Source: Tomocerus qinae
Lineage: Eukaryota; Arthropoda; Collembola; Entomobryomorpha; Tomoceridae
DNA length: 64,000 bases
Assembly (NCBI GenBank): GCA_020055645.1
Contig: CM034546.1
Span: 83,204,001 to 83,268,000, forward strand
Direction of reading: 5' to 3'
Shown here: piece by piece, positions 35,343 to 46,150 of the stretch
How the letters are laid out: each line of letters opens with the position of its first letter
Position numbering within the stretch: the first letter of the stretch is position 1
Made by a program: the position numbers and the translations under genes
Notes under the pieces: model-generated
What the model saw: only the letters and a program-made list of their open reading frames with translations
What the model was told of the DNA's origin: nothing
The model's database searches: none

Positions 35343-36552
35343 TTGGATAGGAAATGAAAAATGTCACTGCTCATTTTTGTTCAAATTGGTGGTTAATCGG
35401 TTTATCATAGTCTAGAAGGACATTAAAAAACTTTTTTTATTTATTGGGAATACCCTAATTCCCGAATTCGGGTATTAGAAGTGAAAGGTCAATATCTCGG
35501 TCAAAGGTCAACGTAAGGCGTTCAAATTTACACGGTTGAAAGCCCTTCTTAAGACCTTTCGAGTGATATATATCAAGCATGGGGTCATCGCAAAACGATT
35601 GAGAAAAAACTGAAAAAGTGGAAAATTATGGTAAAATTTGAAATTCAATATTTTCGAAAGTTGCAAGTTGTTGCAAAAGTTATTTCCTGCAAAAGATGCT
35701 ACGATAGTAGGTCTACACGTCCCTACTAACCGTTAAGCAGAGCAGTGCAGAGCGTGAGAGAAATCGATGTTCAAATTTCTTAAGAATTACCAATTTTCTT
35801 CGTCAGTAGTATGCATGTGCGGAACTTACGCCCATCAATTTCCCACTTCAATTGCGCCAATATGGGATTGGCAGGGACCTTTTCTACTAGCAGCAGACTG
35901 TAGTAACACAGCTGTAAACGACTCCAGTTCACCGGCTTCAAAATCTTGGAGTACCGAATTTCATAACCACTTAACAGCTGTGTTACTGCAGTCTGCTGCT
36001 AGTAAAAAAGTTCCCTGTCAATCACATATTGGCGCAATTGAAGTGGGAAATTGATGGGCGTAAGTTCCGCACATGCATACTACTGACGAAGAAAATTGGC
36101 AATTCTTAAGAAATTTGAACGTCGATTTCTCTCACGCTCTGCACTGCTCTGCTTAACGGTTAGTAGGGACGTGTAGACCTACTATCGTAGCATCTTTTGC
36201 TGGAAATAACTTTTGCAACAACTTGCAACTTTCGAAAATATTGAATTTCAAATTTTACCATAATTTTCCACTTTTTCATTTCTTTCTCAATCGTTTTGCG
36301 ATGACTCCATGCATGATATATATCACTCAAAAGGTCTTAAGAAGGGCTTCCAACCGTGTAAATTTGAACGCCGTACGTTGACCTTTTACCGATATATTGA
36401 CCTTTGACTTCTAATACCCGAATTCGGGATTTAGGGTATTCCTAATAAATAAAAAAGTTTTTTAATGTCCTTCTAGACTATGATAAACCGATTAACCACC
36501 AATTTGAACAAAAATGAGCAGTGACACTTTTTATTTCCTATCCAACCATTGT
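35343..36552. mobile_element. 1.2-kb hairpin element in the LINE
   Basis: Two arms of about 600 bp, from ATGGTTGGATAGG outward ends to a loop of about 60 bp near 35915-35975. The arms are very similar but not identical, with scattered substitutions. No coding capacity is convincing. It divides the LINE between its finger and its endonuclease. The flanks (minus strand) read GCTTCACA and GCTTGCTCACA, a possible imperfect target duplication. Confidence 0.8.
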
Positions 36553-36863
36553 GAAGCATTACAATTTACAATTATAAGATTCTTTAAAGTCTTAAGGCAG
36601 CACATACCTGTTATGACATTGTTGCTTAAAATATTAGACACGGGCTGCTTTTTCAAAACTAATTTACAATTAAAACATAGAAATGATTTTTTAGAAAACA
36701 AAAATAAGAATTTTTTTTGAGAAAACGAGGTACACAATCTATGGAAATAAAAACCACAATTGCTACAATGAAGCCAATTTTTTCTATCGTCTACACTATT
36801 ACACTCAATGCACACAGCTTTCTTCGTTAAAATTTTCGGAGACATTAGAAGAGTAGAAGACAA
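36531..36863 (-). pseudogene. LINE N-terminal PHD finger
   Basis: Starts at ATG 36863. Carries CIEC, CSNC, an H and FLCFNC in PHD spacing, as in the LINE at 16747. The frame then runs into the hairpin and stops, so it is cut off from the endonuclease at 35142. Confidence 0.8.
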
Positions 36864-37097
36864 ACAACCGAATTCACCAATTAATTATTAGGTCATGGCA
36901 AACCTTGCACCATACAGATGGGTCAAACACTATGACCATGGGCAATTATTAGGCCCCAGGAAGCCTGGCAGCGTACATATGGGCTAAGTACTAGCCGAGG
37001 CATTTTAATAGGCGCCTGGTACCTAAAAGCTTAGTAGCAAGCAAGGAGCAGCCAGCAAGGTAGAGAGGAGGCAGAGTCAAGTGCTCAGCTCGAAGGC

Positions 37098-37112
37098 TGG
37101 AACTGAACTGAA
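37098..37112 (-). promoter_or_regulatory. initiator at the LINE 5' end
   Basis: The element's first bases read TTCAGTTCAGTTCC on the minus strand. A TCAGT initiator at the very 5' end is how jockey-like LINEs carry an internal promoter with transcription starting at their first base. Downstream elements were not identified. Confidence 0.4.
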
Positions 37113-37349
37113 GTTCCTTGATAGTCCACGGTTCCAAAAATGTAGGTCCCATAAAAATCATAAACCTCCGGGAGAAATAGTAGCCGATGTAAAGATGTTA
37201 TGATGAATTTTAAATGCATGGAGGTTGACCCAAATTGCTGTTGATGGAATATCCGAGGGCATAAGTCAACGCAATTCCAAAAAATTAGTCTCTAGGAAAC
37301 GGGGAAGTGTATTATATTATAAAAATTGCTATACTGACGCAACCTGCGG

Positions 37350-37582
37350 CATTCCAGGCTTCATTCGATTTTTTTGTAATGCATTCGATTTGTGACGTCA
37401 CACGGCGACATTTCCTATTCATTTCCATGGGGCAGAAAAATTTTTTTGACAAAATTTTTTTAATTTTTTGACATGCACTTTCACCATGGTGATGGCCCAT
37501 GCAAATGTATAGGAAAGTCGCTGTGTGACGTCACAAATCGGTTTACATACACAAAAATTCAGAAGTGCCTGGGAATTCCAAA
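37350..37582. repeat. small foldback element
   Basis: Arms of about 60 bp. The inner 33 bp are the best matched and contain TTTGTGACGTCACA on both sides (37388-37400 and 37525-37540). Confidence 0.65.
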
Positions 37583-37597
37583 CCTATTTTACTTCTA

Positions 37598-38030
37598 CTA
37601 GCCTTGATACTGACGTGTAGTAGCATTTCCATCTGCCGTCATTGGCAATGTTATTACTTTAGTACAAAATCTTTTTTGTTTGCATCTTTCTCCAATACAT
37701 TCATACGTGTGTAAGTTTAAGTTATAACCATGGTAGTTATAACTACTATCAAGGATGTCTATTGTCCATGTGACATAAACGGCCGTCAAGTACAAGCATT
37801 GACGCCGTAGTCATAGTGATAATAGTACTAACGAAAGTACTAACCAATAGATTTACAAATACCATGTTGGTAACTAACCGTAAGACGGATAGCATCTTGT
37901 TTATCAATATTGCACTGCCAAAACGTCCCCTTGAGGTAGTGGAATGGCCGGGTAGGTTAACTATGTGGTTTCGGATTTGACAATTGACGGGATAAATTTT
38001 GGAAATTATATTTATTTCGTTAGCAACCAA
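37598..38030 (-). CDS. uncharacterised short frames
   Basis: A frame from 38030 contains a hydrophobic stretch (FVNLLVSTFVSTIIT) and stops at 37749. An overlapping frame, shifted by one, runs 37795-37598 and has four cysteines in a CIGERCKQKRFC pattern. They could be a frameshifted small secreted protein, or noncoding sequence. They lie beyond the end of the metalloproteinase gene on the same strand. I do not recognise them. Confidence 0.2.
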
Positions 38031-38441
38031 CGTAAACTGCGTCCTTAATTAAAAATGGAACATATTATGAGTAAACAACCTTTTGTGCTGTGTCTTTTAT
38101 ACGTTACATAGGTAATTAATTATCTCCTATAGTTTTGCACATTATAATACATGACATAGAAGGCAATAAATCAATTGATTTTGATTACTGGTTACATGGA
38201 AAGAGCTGCACAGGCAGACTATCAACAAAAGAAATTGTAACGTCCGAAATGCTAAGCAGAAAAAATGAACATAGATAAATATGAAAATACTAAAATTATA
38301 AAAACTGCCTATTAAATAAATATGGTTTTTGTACTAATCAAGATCGGAAATGGAGAAATGTACGTTCAGTTTAATTCAATTCAAGTTTCAATTTAATTGT
38401 TCAGTAGAGCTAATTGCTGATTATGTCCAGTTTTAAGAAAA

Positions 38442-38447
38442 TTTATT
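38442..38447 (-). promoter_or_regulatory. candidate polyadenylation signal
   Basis: AATAAA on the minus strand, about 200 bases after the metalloproteinase stop codon. Confidence 0.35.
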
Positions 38448-38643
38448 ACATAAATTATAATAATAGAAGTGTAGGGATGAGTGCAGGTGCATTAAATATA
38501 TAAATATGTATGTATAAATTGCCTGTGCGGCTCTTCCTTTTAGTTATGAGTAATAGTATTATAATAATAAAAATAATTGAAGTACATGTACACAAAATCA
38601 CACAATATTATAATAACAGTCTTTTCTACACGAATACTAATAG

Positions 38644-38747
38644 TTAATTATACAAAAAGTGTAACACAAAAGCGATCCACAGATACGTTAATAGGCGATT
38701 TGAGGTTAGTATCACATCGGCCGAACTTCCTGAGTGCCCATCTTCAC
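38644..38747 (-). CDS. Mmp: matrix metalloproteinase, last exon with GPI-type tail
   Basis: The acceptor TTGTTGACAG ends at 38748. The exon starts with two bases that complete a glycine codon split by the intron after 53258, so the phase fits exactly. It encodes 33 residues and TAA (38646-38644): a short S/G-rich linker (GHSGSSAD) and a final hydrophobic stretch (LLTYLWIAFVLHFLY) with no basic cytoplasmic tail. That layout is a GPI-anchor signal, as in the insect Mmp2 type. The exon is assigned by phase, strand and composition, because a tail this short has no family motif. The intron before it is about 14.5 kb. Confidence 0.65.
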
Positions 38748-38929
38748 CTGTCAACAATCATTATTAGTTACATTATTGTCACCCATTATCACATAATCAC
38801 ATCTTCATACATACTAGTCTTCACTAATTAATATTGGCCATATAGCTACAATTTCTCCACTTGTTGAAAATGCAAAAATGAATAGAGAATAGCGAATTAA
38901 ATTTCATTTGTACAGATGTAAAAAGCCTC

Positions 38930-39075
38930 TTTGGGATTTAGTAGGGGGTGGGGGGGGGCGCAGCGACCCCCCTAAATCTGAGGAAAAGAGAATTTTTTCT
39001 CAAAAATGGCCTAAAATTCTTGGTATAATTTTTGCTTTGTCCCTTGAACAAATTTCTAGATACGTGCCTACATGA
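38930..39075. repeat. solo end of the cassette family
   Basis: A G-run, CCCCCTAAATCTGAG and AATTTCTAGATACGTGCCTA match the right end of the receptor-bearing cassette (about 26790-26955). A fragment of the same family. Confidence 0.55.
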
Positions 39076-41304
39076 TTGAATAATCGAATTTTTAAATTGG
39101 CTGGGCTAAAGACCAAAAGGCATGATTGGGTTTGAAAATAAAAAGATGAGCGCCTGCGGCTTAGTACACCGTTATTTTGCACTTCACATTTTGCAAAATT
39201 TTTGTCCCGGAACTGGGCCCAATGGAATAAATTCTGGAAGCGCAACTGGCCACGAAAATTCAATTTGTATACTAATTTGCACTTTGCATCGGTTTGCAAA
39301 GCCTGAAGGGGTTTTGCAGTTGAGTTATAGAAATTGCAAAGTGCGTAAAAAGTGCGTGTGCAAATTGCAAAGCAACAGTGTAATAGGCCCCAGAATTGTG
39401 GTGGATGAAATTGGGAGGCTGGACAAAATTGGATACAATTGGGTTATTCCACCTAATTTTGATAAATAATTTTGCCCTGAATATAATAACATTAAGAAAT
39501 GCGTATTGATACTATTCCTGGAAACGACCAATTACTCTGACTATATCATAATAAAATATTCCGTTTAAAGTCCGGATTCGTAGTTACGGACAGATTTTCC
39601 GACTATCGTATATCGTATTCCCTTTACATTTCCCATTAATTGTTTTTAGCAGAATCCCTAAGGATCTGAGACCATTGGTCTTACACCCATACAAATGTAC
39701 ACATACACTACAAAGTTTCCACCTAAACCCCCATGAAGCTATGTTTTGGGGTCGGGGTATATAAGCAAAAACATTAATTAGTTTTGTTCTGCGCATCGTT
39801 TTAGGGAAGAATTCTGCTGAATTCTACTGGTTTTTCATTCTGTAGATCTGTTCCACTGCAACTTTACCAAAACCAAATGTAATATTTAATGATTGAATAA
39901 CTGTTTTATAGAATATAGAGTCTGTTTTCTCAAAATTACATGTATTGTATTGTATTTATTGTCAGTTTCCATATGTACATAGGTAATTAGACTGCCAATT
40001 AGTTTTAAACATAGTTACTTGATTTGCAATTACTGATTATATGGACTTAATCAATTTAGTGTTTTACAAAGAAAAAATATTAATGCCTATAAACTTATTT
40101 TAACTTATCATTCAGAGTCATCACCTTCTACTTGTAAGTCATAGTATATACTGTACCTTGAAATGTAAATCGCCAGTTATAATTAGAAACAGGATTACAA
40201 GTGACGACAGGGGTGATGACATGACGAACGCTATGGATATGACCCGATATTATGTTTGTTTACTATTACGATTTAAGATTGACATGCCAGTTAACCTCTC
40301 AGAAGAAAACAGTCTACATTAAATTCGGTCACACATCAGTTACGTTAAACAAATCTACAGAAATATTCCTGTTCCATTCATCAGAATTTGATTGATTACA
40401 CCATTCTTATTCGGTACGAAGTCGGAAAGACAGTAGTACTGTTACGCGTCTGATAAAAGTACGAATTAATCTTCGCTAATCTATCTAATAAAAATTTAAG
40501 GAAGTTTGCATTTGGATAATGTCCCTAAAATGAGCAATGCACAAGTCCGTATATATGCTATGCTTTATCTAACATCAGGTATCAAATTGCAACTTCTGTG
40601 TTAAGATCTGGTGTGTGATTATTTCAAAACTAACAACATCTTTGATTTTGATTGTGCTTTGTGTTTGTAGTAGATATATGCATGTTTTGTATTGCCTTTT
40701 GGATATTGATTGTTTATTCATCTGTGAAGTTAAGTATCTTTCTTAACTTAAAAATATTCGACCTGGATTGTTTTGCGAAACTTGCGAAAGTGAAAAATTG
40801 CGAAACTGAATTAAAGCAACAGGACTAATGCTGCTCAGAAGCAGTTTCTCTTGAAAATGTGTACCAAAAAATTGACTTTAATATTAAATATCTCAGAAAG
40901 TAATGGGACTTTAAAAAAACTTGGCAAGTATATTTGGGTAAGTGTGGGGGACCTTTAGTTTCAATATGAATCAATTACTACCAGAGGGGGCGGAGATAGC
41001 TTCAGACGGGAGTTACGAGCCCCTAAAACATTTGACTGGCTCAAAATGGTTTGAAAAAACATTTTTACATACCCTTCGACAGACTCCATGGATTTCAGCA
41101 TTTTGAAAATTTATAGCACCATTTTAAAATTTAGGACAGTGTGCTATGCCATAAGCATAGTAGGCTACTAAGGCAAATACTAATGATTTTTTTGAGATTG
41201 TTTTTATTACGGGGATGGATTACCTATTGAATTTCTCTTGAGTGCTAGGTTCGTCCCTTTGCTGGGTTCACTAGTATCTGTAATACAACAATAGCAGTAT
41301 GGTA
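39076..41304. other. no gene recognised; intron of the metalloproteinase
   Basis: Intronic on the minus strand. 39938-39985 looks like the 3' end of a LINE in minus orientation (TGTAT units, TTTATTGTCA), probably a very short insertion. 39640-39700 resembles 41670-41719 (CCCTAAGGATCTGAGACC), a shared older repeat. Nothing else stands out. Confidence 0.4.
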
Positions 41305-41385
41305 CTGCGATGCGCCAGTAGTAGTGCGTAGGGTGATAAGGTCGGGAGTTCAAAACCCACCCATATCAACAGAAAATAAAAATAG
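41305..41385 (+). repeat. tRNA-like sequence, possible SINE head
   Basis: GGGAGTTCAAAACCC at 41344-41358 resembles a Pol III B box, with a weak A-box-like stretch about 40 bases before. T-arm pairing is incomplete, so this is not a working tRNA gene. Confidence 0.25.
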
Positions 41386-41719
41386 GGTAAAGTAAGAGGT
41401 GAGAAGGGCAGTGGTGGTATTGTTTTTGCTACTGAGAATTTTCTACATTTTCCATTCTAATGGTTCCAAACAGTCCATGCAACATTTGGATATTGTACTG
41501 TTTTGACGCTGACGGAATATACCATAATTTTACTAATACGAGACCCGTTCTTGACCCGTGACTTCGTCACGGTAACAATTGTTCGAAAAACTTTATTCAC
41601 AAAATAGAAATTAAAGCCCAAGGTGCATGGAAACGAAAATAATTTCTCGACCACCATATTTGTCAATAATTCTTTTTGGAAATGCCCTAAGGATGTGAGA
41701 CCACAGGTCCCACAACCAT

Positions 41720-42471
41720 CAGGGTTGTGGGTCGGTTTTTTATGGGTTGGGGTTTTTTGGGTTTTTTGGCAAAAAACCCACCCCGCTTTACTTAAAAAAC
41801 CCCGGGTTTATTGGGTTTTTTACAAAACATACAAAAATTTGCACTACAGCTCCATCTAGATACGCAATACATACTAGTTTCTATTCAAAAATGTAAACAA
41901 ATGCATAATCAGGTGGAAACAAACATAGCTTCTACACTTCTACGCGTAATTAATGTATCGTAATGTGAGGGCTATAATAATATTAGTTTTATGTATACTT
42001 TAGTCATTGCATTGTGAAGAATATGTTTATAATATTGTTGTACACATAATTTCAATTTATCACTTGCATATTCATTATTGTAATGCTTTGCAATTAAAGC
42101 TTCAAATTAACAAAGGAATAATTTCATAAAGTTAATATAATCAGTAAAATATTATAATGCTTAATATTTCACTAGTTGTTATCAAACAGTAATAATAATA
42201 TAGGTGTTCACAAAAATACTGCATTTTCTACGTTACAACATAATAAAATTAAACTTTTATGCTTTAATTTTTCTTTTCATTGACGTAAGTAATAGTAGTT
42301 GACACGGTTGTTGTTGTCGTCAGCTGTAGTTTTCATATATGGTATAGTATAGGCTTGTATTTATACCTATAGTTATATAAAAAACCCTTAAACCCAAAAA
42401 AACCCAAAAAACCCTAAAAAACCCGGGGTCGAGGGTTTTTTCCCAAAAAAACCGGGTTTTTCGATACCTTG
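41720..42471. mobile_element. hAT-like non-autonomous element, 752 bp
   Basis: Starts CAGGGTTGTGGG and ends GATACCTTG, flanked by ACAACCAT (41712-41719) and AAAACCAT (42472-42479), 7 of 8 matching. Both ends are filled with GGGTTTTTTGGG / AAAACCC runs, much as in 52155-52737. Confidence 0.7.
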
Positions 42472-42719
42472 AAAACCATACGGTAAATTTTGATGTAAAT
42501 GTTCAGTAAATGATAATTTTTGCTGGTTACCGAGCAACATCTCCATTTGGGGCAAAAACAATCTGAGTCTTTTGAAACATGCGCCATTCCCTTATGATTA
42601 AAGTTAACAGAAAACCAAAAAATTGATATTTTCCATTAACTTCTAACCAACATATCTACCTAACCAATCATAAATTTTTTTTGATGTAGTCTCCTACTCT
42701 CCAACCTATCCGCAACCCC

Positions 42720-43800
42720 AAAAAATAGTTTTTAAAAGCTCCACTTAATCTCCACTTTCCAACGCATTGACTTCCCCAGCAAAAAATAATTTCTATTTGC
42801 TAATTGATGTCTCCACCTCCTCACACAGTGCCCTCCCTCAAACCAAAGTTCTATGTATGCTCGATTCCCTACCAAGTCCTCCAATCTACAAAATACTTGT
42901 TATGAGCTCCATGCTATCTCCACATCCATTTTCCAAAACGACTACCATTTTCATGTAGGCTCCCAATCGCAGTCAATCGCATCCAAGTGCCCCCAAAAAC
43001 TTTTTGTCATTTCCGTAAGCGTGTTTATATATCCAAAATATCCCTACCTCATATCCTTCCTTAATTTAGTCAGATTTTTCAAATTCTAATTTTTCAGCTC
43101 TCCCCTCCATTCCCCTCCCCCAAATAAAAATAATTTAATCAGCCTCATATATTTTCTGTAATATTTGCTCACCTATTCTCCACTGAAAACAAAAAAAACT
43201 ATATTACAGATCCGTTTCGTTCTCCACAACCACTTCCCACGCACGCTTCCAATAAAAGTTTTTAAATCTGTTATAATAAATTTGCTCTTACTTTGGCCCA
43301 AGAACTGGTTGGTTGCGGATCCCGAAAACAAACATTTTATGTCTTTTTTAATGTTCGACTAAATGAATAAGACCAATTGTTTCACGCCTCCAATTTTCAC
43401 CTATTTTTTCCCCATTAAAATATATTTCTATTATTCCCGTGTATCGTCTCTGCTCCATTCCCCTCTCACAAACCAAAAATAATATTTTATTTGCTCCACA
43501 AAGTCTCCACTTCCCCACCCATTCCCTTCCGACAAACAAAAAAATATTATATTTGCTACACGAAGTTTCCACTTCCCCACCTATTCCCCTCCCACAAACC
43601 AAAAAAAAATTTATTAGCTCCACGTAGTCTCCACTTCTCCACCCATTCCCCTACCTTAAACAAAGTTTTATAAGCTCCACATAGTCTCCACTGGCCCACC
43701 CATTTCCCTCCCACAAACCAAAAAAATATTTTTATTAGCTCCACGTAATCTCCACTTTCCGACCCATTCCCCGCCCCAAAACAAAAATAATTTTTTCATC
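42720..43800. repeat. degenerate minisatellite, about 62-65 bp unit
   Basis: About six clear units at 43430-43795 built on CTCCACNTAGTCTCCACTT, CCACCCATTCCCCTCCC and an A-rich run. Weaker units extend left to 42720. The minus-strand glycine/tryptophan-rich frames here are products of the repeat. Confidence 0.8.
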
Positions 43801-44199
43801 AACCCAGTTGTACAACATTTGCGTAATTTAATATGTGCCTGTAACTGAGGCCTAAAATATATATGCATGTGTGTGCACATTTCTCCTGTTGTAGGGTAAT
43901 ATGAGATATGATAACAGCTGCCATCTCTCGTTCTGTTATTCATTTGCTCGGCTCGGTCTATTCACGGCATTGCATTGCTTTCCAATCCCTATAACCTGTA
44001 TCTCTCAACCAACAACCTTCCATAGACTAAAACATGTCCCTGTACAATAAGACTGCTATTGCTATTGAGATATAACTGCAACTTCCTTATTGGTTATTAC
44101 CCTTGGCTATTGTTTGTTACCCTTGGTTATTGGTTGTTACCCTAACACGTGGGTATATAAACTGCACCATGGGGATAATACTTTTATAGCATTCTTAGG

Positions 44200-44800
44200 G
44201 TGGTACTACCAACCTCCGTCATAAGACCATCTTAAGATTATCTTATGTAAGATCATCTTAAGACCAGCGAAGATCTTATTGAAAATCGGTACCACGATCA
44301 TTGTGACAACATCGTCTTACACAAGACTGCCTTGAGTCCCGTCTTTCATAAAATCAAGGAAAGTTCATCTCAAGTCCATCTTACGATCTCGTCAAAGCAA
44401 AATTTTAGACAAAATCGGTGGGGTTACTACGGGTACTTGAATTTTCATCAACAATCCAATTACCCTCCTATTGACACTCCCTACTCCCGTATTCTCATCC
44501 GGAAAACTATGGCAACAGTTGTCTTAAATTGTTGATGTGAGATAAAGCCATCACAGGGGACATTCGTTTTATTGAGGAAAATGCCTACCAAAAAGAACGA
44601 AAGATCGTCTCAAGACGACAAAATCGGGGTCTTGGGAAAGATGAACTTAAGATTGTTATTTTAGGATCTTAAGTCATAAGACGACGATCATGGTACCGAT
44701 AAGATGGACAAAAGATATTGCTATAAGATTGTCTTGAGATGATGATATCGTGGTACCGATTTTGAGGAAAGGTGATCTTAAGTCACTCATAAGTTTTGGA
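44200..44800. repeat. dyad-rich foldback region
   Basis: Many copies of TCTTAAGAT-like words in both orientations, and an outer inverted pair AAAATCGGTACCACGAT (44284-44300 and 44748-44764). Low coding likelihood. Confidence 0.55.
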
Positions 44801-45049
44801 GTGGTCTCAAGTCTGAGTTCAGAGTATGAGCCTTAGAGTAAGCGAAGCGAGAACCCACCTAAAATTACATCTTTGACAACCTTCTATACTTTTTGGGACG
44901 TCGGGGCAGGTCAAAAACAGGACGGATAGTCAGTCTACACTACAGGTGGCTGGCTAAAATGCAAAACACAGCCGGCTAAAGTACAATACTGCTTATTTAA
45001 GTTTGGGGCATTTAAAAGATTTAACCGGCATTGGAATTTTGGATGATTA

Positions 45050-45275
45050 AAGTGTTAATTTGGGTTAGATTGCATTAAAGGGGGCCACTAAGTTAGAGTC
45101 CGGCAGGTACCCCGTATTTCAGAATATTTATACGTGACCCCCCAATTGTTTCAATGGATCTTTGCCGGACATGAACTGGAGGGTCCGTTCTCACCCTCAA
45201 CACCCCCCCTGGGGGGTCAGGGGCAAAATGAGATAGATTCAACCTTTAATGCAATCCAACCGTTAAATTGATAAA
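45050..45275. mobile_element. small TIR element
   Basis: About 30-bp inverted repeats around GATTGCATTAAAGG (45067-45081) and CCTTTAATGCAATC (45243-45257), with a G/C-rich centre of GGGG and CCCC runs. Confidence 0.55.
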
Positions 45276-45667
45276 TTGTGGTATATGAACACCGATGTTT
45301 ACCTCTTTCGACTCAAAAATAGTTCACATAGCAGAGAAACAACAATCAGCACCATGCATTACGATTGAAACTAAAAGTAGCATTCATTGACTTTGGGACA
45401 GGACGATCTGGCCAAGACGGGATTTTGCGCATAATTAACTAGGTTTACTGGGGATTTTAATTGTATGTAGGGAATGGACTTCTGCATCGCCCCTCCGTCA
45501 ACGAACTCAAGTTTCCGCGTCAATATAGTCTGAAATAAAAATTATCGGTCGAAAAATGTCAATCATTTTGAAGAAAAGTACTATGGTATACATATGGTAC
45601 ATTTATAGGGAAGTTAATGTTAATATACACAAATCTTTTACAGGGAGGTAATGTGTGGCAGACTATG

Positions 45668-46150
45668 TCATCTACGTTTACGTACTATTTTTTTATCACG
45701 CACTTCGTAAGCACTCTCTATAATGGCGAATACTGACATTATGTACCGTTCAACGATGTACGATGTACTTTTCATGCCACTTCGAGAAGAATAAAGACGT
45801 TTTTGTCCAAAAATATTTTCAAATTGAACTGGGTACAGGTCTGACTGGTTTGTAGGGCCCGAGTTGGAAGAATCTCCCTTTATGTATATGGCACCATCAT
45901 TTATTTTGGATGATGTTAAGAATGGGTGGAATGGCCATTTATAGTAATGATGGGTAATTTGGCCAATTCTATTAATTAATATCTCACATTCTGTTGGGCG
46001 GGCAGCGGGATGGGTTAAAGTTACTATGAACGCCACTTTTCTTTTCTGAATAGACCTCGCAAACAATAAAATTGAAAGATAAGAAGACAATGAAAGCTCT
46101 CGCTCGACTGGGCTCACCGATGTATATGCGTACCTATTGAAAGAGTGCAC
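45668..46150 (-). CDS. uncharacterised 160-codon frame
   Basis: The first third (46150-46024) lies in a palindromic element. The remaining 118 codons to the stop at 45668 are outside it, and of ordinary, non-repetitive composition, with a basic end (KKIVRKRR). A frame this long in AT-rich DNA is mildly suggestive. It may be a fragment of a gene interrupted by the palindrome. I do not recognise it. Confidence 0.3.
   Translation of the reverse strand: MHSFNRYAYTSVSPVERELSLSSYLSILLFARSIQKRKVAFIVTLTHPAARPTECEILINRIGQITHHYYKWPFHPFLTSSKINDGAIYIKGDSSNSGPTNQSDLYPVQFENIFGQKRLYSSRSGMKSTSYIVERYIMSVFAIIESAYEVRDKKIVRKRR

Larger units (their letters stand above)
32192..37112 (-). mobile_element. full-length CR1/L2-like LINE with a hairpin inside
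   Basis: Exact 7-bp duplications GTTCCTT at 32185-32191 and 37113-37119 bound the element. On the minus strand the 5' end starts TTCAGTTCAGTTCC at 37112; the 3' tail is AATTG units after an AATAAAG signal at about 32192-32220. A 1.2-kb palindrome sits between the PHD-finger and endonuclease parts. The LINE proper is about 3.7 kb. Confidence 0.88.
31855..37288. mobile_element. foldback element split by a LINE
   Basis: Inverted arms of about 170-185 bp at 31855-32040 and 37119-37288, starting TTTTTTGGAATTGCGTTGAC. A second inner dyad (32021-32045 and 32165-32191) ends at the point where the LINE at 32192-37112 entered. Removing the LINE and one GTTCCTT rebuilds a continuous inverted repeat. 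Confidence 0.8.

Noticed and set aside
35343..36552. Assembly artefact as the cause of the 1.2-kb palindrome
   Set aside because: The arms differ by scattered substitutions, and the LINE continues on both sides, so a real insertion is more likely; raw reads could still be checked.
41305..41385. Functional tRNA gene
   Set aside because: Only the B-box-like part is convincing; the T-arm and acceptor stems do not pair.
43348..43943. Glycine/tryptophan-rich minus-strand frames
   Set aside because: They repeat with the 62-65 bp minisatellite and have no other support.
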